This document shows, in pieces, positions 15,339 to 26,100 of a stretch of 49,173 nt of DNA; the first letter of the stretch is position 1; the number at the start of each line of letters is the position of its first letter. Origin of the DNA: a virus; the IMG/VR virus record IMGVR_UViG_3300013126_000051, positions 1 to 49,173 of that record. One strand, given 5' to 3'. The translations under genes were made by a program, and so were the position numbers. The notes beneath the pieces are model-generated. The model ran no database searches. It saw only the letters and a program-made list of their open reading frames with translations, and was not told the origin of the DNA.

Positions 15339-15505
15339 GCCCCCTGTGGTCATCGGTTGTGCTGGTGATCCTGATCAACGTGTTGGTTATGCTATTTGCT
15401 TATATCAAATATAAAAACGCAGACGATGAAACCGAAGAACCTCAAAACAATTACGATCCTGATCCTGATGATGATCAGGATTACGACACTTCAGGCACAG
15501 CTTGA
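15335..15505 (+). CDS. 56-aa single-pass membrane protein
   Basis: Begins with an ATG overlapping the previous TGA (ATGA) and ends at TGA 15503-15505, overlapping the start of the next gene by about 80 bases in another frame. Residues 5-25 are a transmembrane helix (WSSVVLVILINVLVMLFAYI); the tail is strongly acidic (DPDPDDDQDYD). The coupling of start and stop codons supports a real gene; this and the overlap suggest an i-/o-spanin type nested pair, but there is no lipobox in the downstream partner. Confidence 0.5.
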   Translation: MSPLWSSVVLVILINVLVMLFAYIKYKNADDETEEPQNNYDPDPDDDQDYDTSGTA

Positions 15506-17024
15506 GACGGTCAATGTCGGGACCGGGGCCAACAGCCGCAACGGCGATCCGCTCAGAGATGCATTCATTAAGGTAAATAGGGCTATCGAGCGCCTGAATG
15601 TGATTGCCCCCTCTGATGATGAGATGATACTCCCGTCACAGGTGACAATACCGCAGCTGCCGGAGAACTACACCCCAGATACACTGCTAGTGCTTAGGAA
15701 CGGAAGAATATACTTCACCACAAAGGCAAAGCTCAATGAGAGTATATATCCAGTACTGCCGGCAGAGTTCAAAAAGGGCGATTACTATGTAGCTCCAAAT
15801 GGCAACGACACTAACCCTGGGACATATGAACAGCCTTTTAAATCACTTCAGGTAGGAGTAAATGCCTTATCTGCTGGTGATACCCTTGTAGTAAGGGGAG
15901 GATTATATATGACCAATTATGCGACAGGGGTTGCAGATCTTGAGGCCATGACTTCTATCAATAATATGGACGGCAGTGTATCAGACACCTTCAAGATAAT
16001 GGCTTATCCCGGAGAAGTACCGATGTTTGACTGCAGGGCTATGAACGGGAATAGCGCTTCTAAGGTCGGAATCCTGCTTCTTAACAGCTCATATTGGAAG
16101 ATCACCGGAATACAGGTCACAAGGGTTGATCAGATAACATCATCATATGGAGGGACAGGATTCTTTGTTTATAACAGCGATCATATAACTCTGGACAACT
16201 GTGCGGCCTATATTAACGGGGGACCGGGATTTGAATGCCGCAACGGCGTGGACGGACTTAGGATAACAAACTGTGATGCCTATTCAAACTATAACGCTCT
16301 TTCGTCAACCCCGGGAGACAACTCAGACGGATTTGATCTTGGCTATGTCAATGCGACATCCCTTATAGTGGTTGAAGGATGCAGGTCATGGAATAATGGA
16401 GATGACGGATTCGATACCTACCAGAAACCAGGAAAGAGCGGGAATTACTATTTCAGACATTGCTGGGCTTGGCACAACGGATATAGACCTGACGGAGTAA
16501 CAACAGCAGGAGACGGATGTGGATTTAAGCTAGGAGCAGATCCGCTGGGAACTTACACTACCACTCTGAGACACCTGACAAACTGCCTTGCTTATAATAA
16601 CCGGACCAGGGGATTCTCGCAGGAATCCGGTAATGTTCGGAAGGTTATATATAACTGCACTTCATATGCCAATAAGGCATGGGGATTCTCATTCTATCAC
16701 ATGGAGACTCCCGATACCGTAAGAAATAATATCGCTTATGCAAATATTGACGGGGCCTGTGAAGATGAGCATTACGGGTTAGATACCAGAGTACTTGATC
16801 ACAATACATGGAATCCCGGCACCGGAGTGACTATCTCCACGGCTGACTTTACAAGTATTGACGCATCATACCTTACCATGCCTAGAGCATCAGACGGGTC
16901 ACTCCCTTCGGCAATCTTTTGTTCACTTGCTGCAGGATCAGACATGATTGATAATGGAGGGGATGCGGGATTGCCGTACAATGGAGCAGATCCGGATCTC
17001 GGGTATGTTGAAAGCGACTATTAG
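15426..17024 (+). CDS. Right-handed beta-helix (pectate-lyase-like) tail spike or secreted protein
   Basis: 532 residues from ATG 15426, chosen because it begins a clear signal peptide (KTITILILMMIRITTLQAQ). Residues about 120-500 are a parallel beta-helix of the DUF1565/pectate lyase type, opening with DYYVAPNGNDTNPGT and containing repeated short rungs (ITNCDAYSNYNAL, VEGCRSWNNGDDGFDTY, LTNCLAYNNRTRGF). Such folds are typical of polysaccharide-binding or -cleaving tail spikes. A residual N-terminal segment (TGANSRNGDPLRDAFIKVN) resembles virion attachment regions. A signal peptide is unusual for a virion protein. It ends with TAG. Confidence 0.7.
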   Translation: MKPKNLKTITILILMMIRITTLQAQLETVNVGTGANSRNGDPLRDAFIKVNRAIERLNVIAPSDDEMILPSQVTIPQLPENYTPDTLLVLRNGRIYFTTKAKLNESIYPVLPAEFKKGDYYVAPNGNDTNPGTYEQPFKSLQVGVNALSAGDTLVVRGGLYMTNYATGVADLEAMTSINNMDGSVSDTFKIMAYPGEVPMFDCRAMNGNSASKVGILLLNSSYWKITGIQVTRVDQITSSYGGTGFFVYNSDHITLDNCAAYINGGPGFECRNGVDGLRITNCDAYSNYNALSSTPGDNSDGFDLGYVNATSLIVVEGCRSWNNGDDGFDTYQKPGKSGNYYFRHCWAWHNGYRPDGVTTAGDGCGFKLGADPLGTYTTTLRHLTNCLAYNNRTRGFSQESGNVRKVIYNCTSYANKAWGFSFYHMETPDTVRNNIAYANIDGACEDEHYGLDTRVLDHNTWNPGTGVTISTADFTSIDASYLTMPRASDGSLPSAIFCSLAAGSDMIDNGGDAGLPYNGADPDLGYVESDY

Positions 17025-17038
17025 CCTATTTAATTCTT

Positions 17039-18376
17039 ATGAATAGATTAAACAACATATCAAGATTATCGCCCGTCAGTGCGCTGAGGGGAGGGGGAGT
17101 AAGCTGGAGCGCGTTTTGGGCCTCTCTTTCAACCGCTACTGTGGAGGATGCAAACCCCGATAAGGTTGTGCTGACTTTCACGAAAGCAGACACAAAGTTA
17201 GTCGCCTCTGATTTTTCTATTTCGGGGTTTACTGTTTCATCTCTCGGCAGGGATGTGACGAATAAAATTCTTACCCTTACTTTAAGCACCGAGGTTGTTT
17301 ATGAAAATTCTCTGACTGTTGTTCTTACAAAAGGCGGAACGCATACCCATGCCGTAACAAACAATGTGCTTTATTATATGACCCTTACATCAACTGGTAC
17401 GGGTGCAGGCGTAGCAACATTAGCGATACAGGCATCGTCTGATTGTGCGCTTTCTTTAAGTGGTAACGGGAAATTTTATTCTGACTCAGGTGGTACTGCT
17501 GACGAATCGGCAACATGGACCATTACAGCAAGTAATGGATCAACTCTCAGAACTAGATACATAAAGGTTGCCTCGGGAACCAGCAGACTAAAATTTGCTA
17601 ATGCGAGTTTGATAACGAAATGGGGTAATAATGCCTCGGTTAATGGATGGGTTTCTTCAACCAATGCTCCCGGCTTATCTCATAGTAATACTGCTTTTGC
17701 CAATCTTACACAGCTTCGACTTACAGGTACCTCTACGCTGACAAATGCAATGCCATCGGGGTTGATATATCTATTCCTGAGTACGGGTGTTACATGGTCA
17801 CAATCATGCTCTATGCCTTCAGGATTGACGTATCTATATTTATATGGTAATACAATAGCATGGACTTGCACTGCTGCACTACCGACAGGATTAACAACAC
17901 TGCACCTAGATAGCACAAATATATCATGGACCTATAACGGAGCTTTGCCAACGGGATTAACATACCTTGCATTCACGGGTGCTGGCGTGGCATGGACCTA
18001 TAACGGTGCGCTTCCAACAGGATTAACATATTGCTATTTATACTCTGCATCTGTAGCTTGGACCTATAACGGAGCATTACCAACGGGATTAACGCTGCTA
18101 TATCTCGGTGGCAATTCTATTGACTGGACTGGATTAGATATAGGGAATAATGGGAATATAGGGACGCTTACATTAGCAAATTACCGAGTTTCAAAGATGT
18201 CCTCTGCCGACATGATAACCCTGTTAACTCAGATGAAAAACAGAACAGGGACACTTCCGGCAACAGTTACGATAAACGACTATGCCGATTACGCCTCACC
18301 TCCTGCCGGAGTTACAACAGCAGTCAATGATTTGAAGGCTGCCAAGTCAATTACAACCGTAAATCTCGGAGCCTAA
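17039..18376 (+). CDS. Leucine-rich-repeat protein with Ig-like domain (adhesin/tail accessory)
   Basis: 445 residues. Residues about 25-110 look like an Ig-like/SbsA-type domain (NPDKVVLTFTKADTKL, ILTLTLSTEVVYENSLTVVL). From about residue 225, consecutive 22-residue LRR units (P-x-G-L-T-Y-L-x-L with x-x-W-T-Y-N) form a solenoid, with near-identical DNA units at 17930-18090. A C-terminal cap follows (MITLLTQMKNRTGTLPAT). It is likely a host-binding tail accessory. It follows the beta-helix protein and is joined to the next gene by TAATG. Confidence 0.7.
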   Translation: MNRLNNISRLSPVSALRGGGVSWSAFWASLSTATVEDANPDKVVLTFTKADTKLVASDFSISGFTVSSLGRDVTNKILTLTLSTEVVYENSLTVVLTKGGTHTHAVTNNVLYYMTLTSTGTGAGVATLAIQASSDCALSLSGNGKFYSDSGGTADESATWTITASNGSTLRTRYIKVASGTSRLKFANASLITKWGNNASVNGWVSSTNAPGLSHSNTAFANLTQLRLTGTSTLTNAMPSGLIYLFLSTGVTWSQSCSMPSGLTYLYLYGNTIAWTCTAALPTGLTTLHLDSTNISWTYNGALPTGLTYLAFTGAGVAWTYNGALPTGLTYCYLYSASVAWTYNGALPTGLTLLYLGGNSIDWTGLDIGNNGNIGTLTLANYRVSKMSSADMITLLTQMKNRTGTLPATVTINDYADYASPPAGVTTAVNDLKAAKSITTVNLGA

Positions 18377-18636
18377 TGAAACAGATATTTTGCCCTGATA
18401 TGGCTATTGTCCAAACTGAGAAAGGACAAATCTCGGTATGTTCGAACTGTACGATATTCACAGACGACTCAACGACAGTAACATTAATTAAGCCCCTTCC
18501 ATTTCCTGAAACTGGGAAGCAGATAAGTAAGGGTGATTATTACATTAAGGATAACTGTCTTGTGAAAGCAACTGCCACAACGACAGTCTCAGAAAAAACA
18601 CAAGTCGAACTGATTGCAGAAAATATCCCTGTATGA
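18376..18636 (+). CDS. Hypothetical small protein
   Basis: 86 residues, no recognised family; mostly beta-strand-like with two cysteines near residues 22 and 25. Start overlaps the LRR gene stop and stop overlaps the next start (ATGA), so it is translated with them. It may be a small tail accessory or chaperone. Confidence 0.5.
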   Translation: MKQIFCPDMAIVQTEKGQISVCSNCTIFTDDSTTVTLIKPLPFPETGKQISKGDYYIKDNCLVKATATTTVSEKTQVELIAENIPV

Positions 18637-18983
18637 AAATCCCTCCCCTCTATTGGTTCATTTTTGCAACTCTGCTGATGCACGCTACACACATTTTCGG
18701 GCAGAAAGATAAGGCATTGCATTTCGGTGCGGGTGCCACTGTTGGTGCATGGGGAACGATGACAGTAAAGAACGAGGGTTACAAGCCTTTAATAGCTGGC
18801 ATAGGCTGGGCGACACTCGCAGGGATAGGAAAAGAGACTCTTGACAAAGCAGGATTCGGTACTTATGAAAACAAGGATATAGCGTGGATGGTGATAGGTG
18901 GTATCGTCGGGAGCGGGATAGTTTATTTTACAAACAAGCTGATACATGGCAGGCATAGACATAGAGCGGAACGAAACATATAA
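18633..18983 (+). CDS. Exported glycine-rich membrane protein (DUF2279/YfiM-like)
   Basis: 116 residues. An N-terminal signal or anchor (WFIFATLLMHATHIFG) is followed by QKDKALHFGAGATVGAWG, which resembles the DKxxHFxxG motif of small periplasmic DUF2279/YfiM-type proteins. Two glycine-rich hydrophobic segments follow, the last being WMVIGGIVGSGIVYFTNK. It may act in lysis or in the envelope. Coupled to its neighbour by ATGA. Confidence 0.5.
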   Translation: MKIPPLYWFIFATLLMHATHIFGQKDKALHFGAGATVGAWGTMTVKNEGYKPLIAGIGWATLAGIGKETLDKAGFGTYENKDIAWMVIGGIVGSGIVYFTNKLIHGRHRHRAERNI

Positions 18984-18989
18984 ATTGAT

Positions 18990-20132
18990 ATGGCACGACT
19001 ACCAGAAGATATAACAGGCCCTTTCTCCTCTCTCTTTGACTACGATAAGGAGTTAAAGACTGTCGAGGAGAAAAAACAGAAGATGCAGGACGCTGAACGC
19101 AAGATCGCAAGGGCTAACGTCATGGGAGAGGCATTTCGTGTCCTTGTTGACTCTGTTGGTGGCGCTCATAATGCGAGCATCACACCCCGTCCTGTCAACC
19201 CGGGAATTCTCAAGAGTGCTGATATGTACCGGTATTATGACCAGCAGGCCGAAGGTGAAAAACGTCAGCTCCGTCTTTCCGATCTTGCAGCCAAAGAAAA
19301 GGATCTCGGGCTTAATATCCAGCTTGCCATGGCCGACAAGTCAGCCGAAAGAGAGGCAGTCAGACAGGGGAGACAGTACCAGTTTGAAGCAGGCAAGCAG
19401 AAACAACAGCAGGAATTTACAGCCGGAGAGAATGCACTCAACAGGCAGAGCTGGGAGAAAACAGCTGCCATCAATGCCAGTGCAGGTATCGCCGAGCAGA
19501 AACTTCGCAATGAAGGTGATCTGAAAGAGATCCAGGCTCGTCAGGACCTTAAGACCGGTCTGGCCTCAAAAGGTTTATTCACAGTATCAAGATATGACAT
19601 ACCATCACAGGATGCAGTTATCTCCCGGAACCAGGTCATTGCATCCCTGCCCGAGCTTAAACAATGGCTCTTTAGTCGTGGTGTGTACCCTTCACGTATG
19701 CCCCGGGCCCTGCAGATCAATGAGGTCCGTGGAAAAATATCCGATGATGACCTCAAATTTCTGATCGGTGCATATCCTGATTTTTACCAGGACAAACTGC
19801 CCGAGCTCACCGGAGGAGCATCAAAGAACGCTGGAGATATTGACTATCTTGGAATGATGTACGAACGGATCACAAATGATTTTATTAACAACTCTCTTCC
19901 GATCAATGAAATTAAAAAAGGGATTCAGTCTAAATCTCCGGCACCAGCACAGCAAAACACAGGATTCAGCATAACCAATGATGACAAATCCGCTATCCAG
20001 ACAGTACTTGGAACGGATGGATACTCGAAAGAGCAGAAGCGATCAGCCATATATTCCTATCTCACGAAGAACGGATATAAGCCTGATAACGCAAAGGCAT
20101 TTGCCGAATATGTGTATTCCAATATGAACTAA
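18990..20132 (+). CDS. Putative internal virion protein
   Basis: 380 residues, highly helical and rich in Gln, Ala, Lys and Glu. Residues about 22-190 are nearly continuous coiled coil (ELKTVEEKKQKMQDAERK, QEFTAGENALNRQSWEK). The C-terminal half is more compact (PELKQWLFSRGVYPSRMP, DDLKFLIGAYPDFYQDKL). Location directly before the giant polyvalent protein suggests a DNA-ejection core protein. No family is confidently recognised. Confidence 0.5.
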   Translation: MARLPEDITGPFSSLFDYDKELKTVEEKKQKMQDAERKIARANVMGEAFRVLVDSVGGAHNASITPRPVNPGILKSADMYRYYDQQAEGEKRQLRLSDLAAKEKDLGLNIQLAMADKSAEREAVRQGRQYQFEAGKQKQQQEFTAGENALNRQSWEKTAAINASAGIAEQKLRNEGDLKEIQARQDLKTGLASKGLFTVSRYDIPSQDAVISRNQVIASLPELKQWLFSRGVYPSRMPRALQINEVRGKISDDDLKFLIGAYPDFYQDKLPELTGGASKNAGDIDYLGMMYERITNDFINNSLPINEIKKGIQSKSPAPAQQNTGFSITNDDKSAIQTVLGTDGYSKEQKRSAIYSYLTKNGYKPDNAKAFAEYVYSNMN

Positions 20133-20143
20133 AATAGCTTGTG

Positions 20144-23100
20144 ATGGCCGATACTCCGAAGAAGCCTGTAAATGTCGATGATTTAATAAGCGGATTCAAT
20201 ACCTCCCGTTCAGGTGGACCGGCTGCACCCGCAGCTGCACCGGCACAGAAGGATCCCTGGGGGATGGACCAGGTAGATTTTGATTCAATAACAAAACCTG
20301 CCGCTCCGGCCGTTAACCCTGTTAATCCTGCCGCTCCTCAGCCGAGAGTCGGGTTCATGGAAGGATTAAACCTCAAGCTAGCTGCCGGCACAGCAACCGG
20401 ACTGGAAGGACTTACTGAGGTTCCTCAGTTCATCGAGAGTGTTCCGACTGCTCTGTTCCATGGCTTCATGAAAAGTATGGTAAACCGTAGGATCAAACGC
20501 GGAGAACTTGATCCAATTCAGGGAGAGCAGGTCAAAAAAGCAATGGATTACTCCCTGCCTGACTTCGATCTTGGCGCTATGTTGGATTTTATAAATCCAA
20601 AATCAGGAGCTGCCGGTGGATTTGTCCCAAAGGATCAACAGACACTAGGAGAGGCTGCAGCAGATTCAAAGGTCAATAAGTGGCTCAATGAAGCTGCCGA
20701 CAAATACAATAAATCCAACAACAGGTATGATAATACCGTAACGGGCTATCTGGCAAATCACCAGTATGGCAAAGCCCTGGGCGCTGAGATATATGGTGTT
20801 GCTGAATCCCTTCCGTCTACACTACTGGCAGCTATGGGAGGTCCCGGTGGAGCTGCAGCACTCGGCATAATGACCGGGGCTCAGACATATGACGGTGTGA
20901 AGGACCGGGAGGATATGGCTGAATCCATGAAGGTTGTCGATGGACTGTCAACCGGTCTGTTTGAAGCCTTGTTTGAATACCTGGGCACCGCAGAGATGTC
21001 ATCCATCCTCAAAAATGCTTATAAGTCGATGGCAAAGGATCAGGTCGAAGATGCAGTGAAAAACGCATCAATGAACCTGCTCTCAAAGGCCTATAAGAAG
21101 TTCGGAGTATGGTTTGCACCTGTACATGAAGGTCTTTCTGAGGCATTGACACAATGGACACAGAACCTTTCAGCTATCTATACCGGAGAGGATCCTGAAA
21201 GGACTCCTTCTGATGGTGTTGTGGATGCTCTGTTGATAGGAATGGGAATGGGCTTCGGTGGCGCTGGCTTTACTAAGGGCATGCAGACCATGGCCAAGTA
21301 CTACCAGAACAAAAAGATTCAGGACCTTACATCTCCTCCCGGGATGACAGATAACGCTGGTGGGAATACTACTGGTCCGCTTGCTGTTCCTCCTGCTGCA
21401 CAGGCTCAGTATGAAGCAGAGATGCAGATCCATGAGCAAGGTAAGAAACTGAAATACGGCACCGCTCCCCTGGAAGAAGATGAGAGCCCGGTAGTCAAGT
21501 TCGCAACCGGCAGAGATGGACGCACACTCATCCTGAAGAACAAATCATCTCTTGATGGCAATGACTTCTATACTGCCTACGATGCTGAAACCATGGAGCC
21601 TACCATGATTAAGGCTTCAGATATCAAAGGTGAGATCGTTGATATGTCATACCAGGACTGGCTGGCCAAAGAGATAAACCAGTACCATGACACACAGGCC
21701 CAGCTGGCAGCAACACAGGCCAGGGCCACAGCACCGGTTCAGGAAGGGCAGGACATACAGCTTAAGGATAAAAGATTTCTTGTATCTGCCGTTGATCCAA
21801 GCGGGATAATGCTTAATGAGATCGATGAGAAGGGGAATGTAACCGGTGGACAGCTCACCGTCACCCCGGATCAGTATGATCAGGTCTTTGGTCAAACGTC
21901 CGGTATGTCCGATCAGACGTCCGGTGGTATACCTGCTGAGACCGTACCTGTTCAGCAGAACGCACAGGATCAGGGAGTTCAGACAGATCAGCCAGCCGCA
22001 CCGGCAGTCAGTCTCCCGACCAACAATAAAGGAGAGATCGAATTTGATAAGATCCCCGATCCGGAAAGATATGCCCAGGGCCTCAAGCAGGAGTTTGGAC
22101 AGGATGCACCCGGGATACTGGATGAGATGATCACCGAACAGACTACCGCACTGGGAAAGGCTAAGAAAGGCACCAACGCCATAGAGAGGGCCCGAAAGGT
22201 CAAATCTATCAATCAAGAGCTATATAAGCTGAACAAGGCAAAAGAATATTTCCCGCAAGCTCAGCCCGTTGAACCTGCTGCCAGCCCTGCGGCAGCCGAA
22301 CAGCCTGTTAGCGACATCGCACCCGTGACGCAGGAAGTTCAGCCGCAGGGTCAACAGCAGGGGCAGGTTACTCAGAACATCGAACCGGTAGCACAGGAAA
22401 CCACTGCCGCTCCGGCTGAGACTGCTCCCGAGGAGGTTATTTCTGATCTTATAGGACAACAGGTAAGTTTAAATACAGGCAGACACACCTTCATTGGAAC
22501 TCTTGTGCAGTTGGATGATGGAACTATTGCCTTTGACAACCAACAGGATGGAAGATTATACGACATAACACGAGATCCGTCTGCAAATCCGGCTGATTTT
22601 GGGATTAAACCAAAAGGACAAGCATCAACATTAATCACTCCTAATGAGACTCTTATTGAAATAAAAGAACCGCAGGAGAGGATTGACCAAATACATAATA
22701 CTATTGATGAGTCACTTAATGAAAAGGTAGCTAAGATTCTTGACGAGGGAGTAGATGAAAATACTACTGATGCAGATATGCTGAGTGTTGCTTACTTTAT
22801 TGATGAAGCAATCGAGAAGTTACGAATGTTGTATCCTGATAGTAAATATGCTCAACATATAGAAGATAAGTTAGTTGAATTTCTAATTATAGCCGAAGAA
22901 GAGTATGAAAAACTTAAAGGAAAGTCTGTTGATCAAACTAAGCCAACCAGTCAACCCGCAGTTGCAGGAGAAAATAAAGGTGCGGAAACAGAACCTACCA
23001 AGCCTCACACGGCCCTTATCGCAGCCAACCAGCAGGTAGAAGCCCGTCCGACAGAGGCACAGAAAAAGGCGGGGAATTACCAGAAGGGCCATTTCTCTCA

Positions 23101-26100
23101 TAAGGGATTCGATATAAGCATTGAGAATGCCCCCGAGACAATTCGCTCAGGAGTTGACCAGGACGGTGAGCGCTGGCAACAGATGATCCACAATGCTTAC
23201 GGATACTTCCGCAGGACCAAAGGCAAGGACGGAGACCAGGTTGATGTATTCTTAGGCAATAACCTTAATTCTGACAGGGTATTCGTGGTTGATCAGGTCA
23301 AGCCCGGCGCCAAGTCTTTCGATGAACACAAGGTCATGCTTTTCTTTGATGACATCAAACAGGCTGAGCTGGCATACCGGTCGAACTATTCACCGGACTG
23401 GAAGGGATTAGGAGCCATCACAGAGATGTCGATGGATGAGTTCAAGAAATGGCTCGGCAACGGGACCAGGACAAAGAAACCGGTCAGCAAGGAGATGCAG
23501 CAGGCTGATCTTCCTGTCAAGACTCTTAAGCCGAAACAGAAAAGATCCGGCAACATCAGTCCTGAGAGCAGGACCGGCAAGGCGCTTGCTATTGTCCCGC
23601 AGGATTTCACAGAGGCTGTTCTTCAGTTCTTCCTGGGAGGCGGCCGGATAGCTACTCAGGATCTCATCAGCCATACCGGATACAACAGGGGAGATAAAGA
23701 TTTTAATAAGCTCTTTGGTCTGCATTCGAAAGATGGGACCAGGCTCGATGTGATTCATGAGGCCCTGCCTAACTCATTCGGTATTGAGAAGGGTGGTGCC
23801 ATGGATGCTACCAATGCTGTCATCGACATTATAAAGAACTTCCCCTCAAGAGGCAAGATGCTTGAGGAGATGGAGCGCAGGATCGCTGCAATGGAGAATA
23901 CTACTCCGAACGATGTGGCCCCGGAGGATGATCCTCTGTATGTAGAACAGGATCTTCAGGATGCAGAAGGAGAGATGATTGAGGTATTTGATGACATCAT
24001 GAAGCATCCGGAGGTCATGGATATTCTCAAAGAGTATTCAGAGGATAATGCCGTTGATGTTGATAAACTTCTGTCAGAGATTGATTCAGATCCGGGAAGA
24101 TTTACTACCTTTCCGTTCGCACTTCGCAAGTCAGAGCTTGAGCAACTAAAAACAAAGTTAAATGAGTTACAGCGAGGAAGAAATACAGAAAGCCCGAAGG
24201 GGACTGAAGAACGTAATCAGGCTCCGGTGCAAGGCAACAGGGAAGTCGCCCCTGGAAGTGGTCAGGCAGATGAAGGAGGAACTGTCGGAAAAACAGACTC
24301 CGAGCCAGCCAAAAGAGTAAAAAAGCCAAAGCAGAAGAAGCCTGCTGAATTCGCTGGCGATTACCTTAAATATCTCCCTGGGTCATTTGTTAGAGCCAGT
24401 GATGGTACGTTTGATTTTGGATTTATAAAATCCAACACAGGGCTAACTGAGGCTCCTATCAGACTCACCGAAGGAAATGATAGTCATGGCTTATTCCATA
24501 TTGAAAAACAGCATGGAAAAGAGATTAGATCTTCTGGCTATAAGTCAGTTCCGGAATTTATTGAAGAAGTTGCTAAGAACTATTCAATTATAAGAGCGGG
24601 CAATATTTATAATGATAACCCAACATATCTTCTTGAGCTTACAGATAATAAAAATCATACTCTTGTTGTTGAGCTATCTAAAAACGGAGAATATTGGAAT
24701 GTAAATTCTGCGGGGATATTCAGAAAAGGGTATTCAAAAAATAAAGAAGTTGTTTGGTCCTTACCCGCAGTAGGAATCAAGGAGTCCGCTGCTCCTGATA
24801 ATGTTGCGTACCCGGCAGAGAACAAGAACGGATCTGCCAAGGTTAGCGGGAATTCATCTCAAATAACTTCTTCAGAGGTCAAAGATACATCAGATAAATC
24901 TAAAAGTCAAGTATCTGAAGATAAAAATTCAACCTCACAGCAGAAGCCCTCTCCTGCACTCGTTTCCCATGAATCCCAGGTAACTAACTTCAAGGATCTC
25001 GTCAATCTCGAGATCAAGCACGAAGAAAGACAGGCCCGTATTGTTGAGCTCTCTGGCCGGGAGGCATTATCCAAGAATGACCGCAGTGAGCTCAATCAAT
25101 TAAAGATCCTGCATGAGAACGCAGCCGCAGAAATCGAGAAGAATAAGGCTTTAGTCAACGAGAATGTTATCACCCCTGACAAAGCAGCCGAGATCCGTAA
25201 GCTCATACGGGCCAATGATACTGCTGAGAAGGTTATTGCTGACAGGATACTCAGACTTCAAGATCAGAGGAACGCTAAAGAGAAATCCCTGCAAAAACGC
25301 AATGAGATATTCGGAGACCGAAAGGCGGAGGAAGAAAAACAGTCCGGCATGCAGCCAATGTTTGCCGGGGATATATTCAATAACTCATCAGAGGTACTAC
25401 AATCAGCACTAAAGCCCTTCAATGACGGTATTAAAAAGGCCGAAGAGGAGATTGATCGCAACAACCATATCCTTGACCAGAAGATTGCGGAGATTATGAA
25501 AGGCTCTCAGGCTAAAATGGAGTTTGAGGAGACGGAGCAAGATCCTCTGACTAATAATGATGGAACTCCAAAAACATTGTATCACGGTACGGACTCCAAT
25601 TTCAAAGAATTTAGGACCGGAGAGAAGATTGGTAAAACTAAAGAAGATCAGGTAGAAGGTATATATCTTACTGATAATAAAGAAGCTGCTTCTTTCTTTG
25701 GTAATAGAATTATTGAAATAATCCTTATTTTAAAGAATCCGTATATAACTGAAGGAAACAAAGAGCTAAAGGAGGACTTAGGAGTCGAGACTCTTGGAGA
25801 AGTAAACGATAAACTAAAGTCTCTTGGATACGATGGGTTAATTATTAATAGAGGATTTTATGCTTATGGAGGACCTCATAAAGCATATATAGCCTTCAGT
25901 CCGGATCAGATAAAGATGATTGATCCAGAAGAGTCGAATACGGAAGCCTTCATGGAGATTGACAAACAAACTGCGCCTAAGCTGGAGGATTTCGGGCAAA
26001 AAGTAGGAGGGGCAAGGAAGGACATGGAGATTACCCGTAAGGAGAAGGATACAGATTCCCTGCCAGCATGGAGAAGAAAGTATTTCTATGCTAATGCCGA

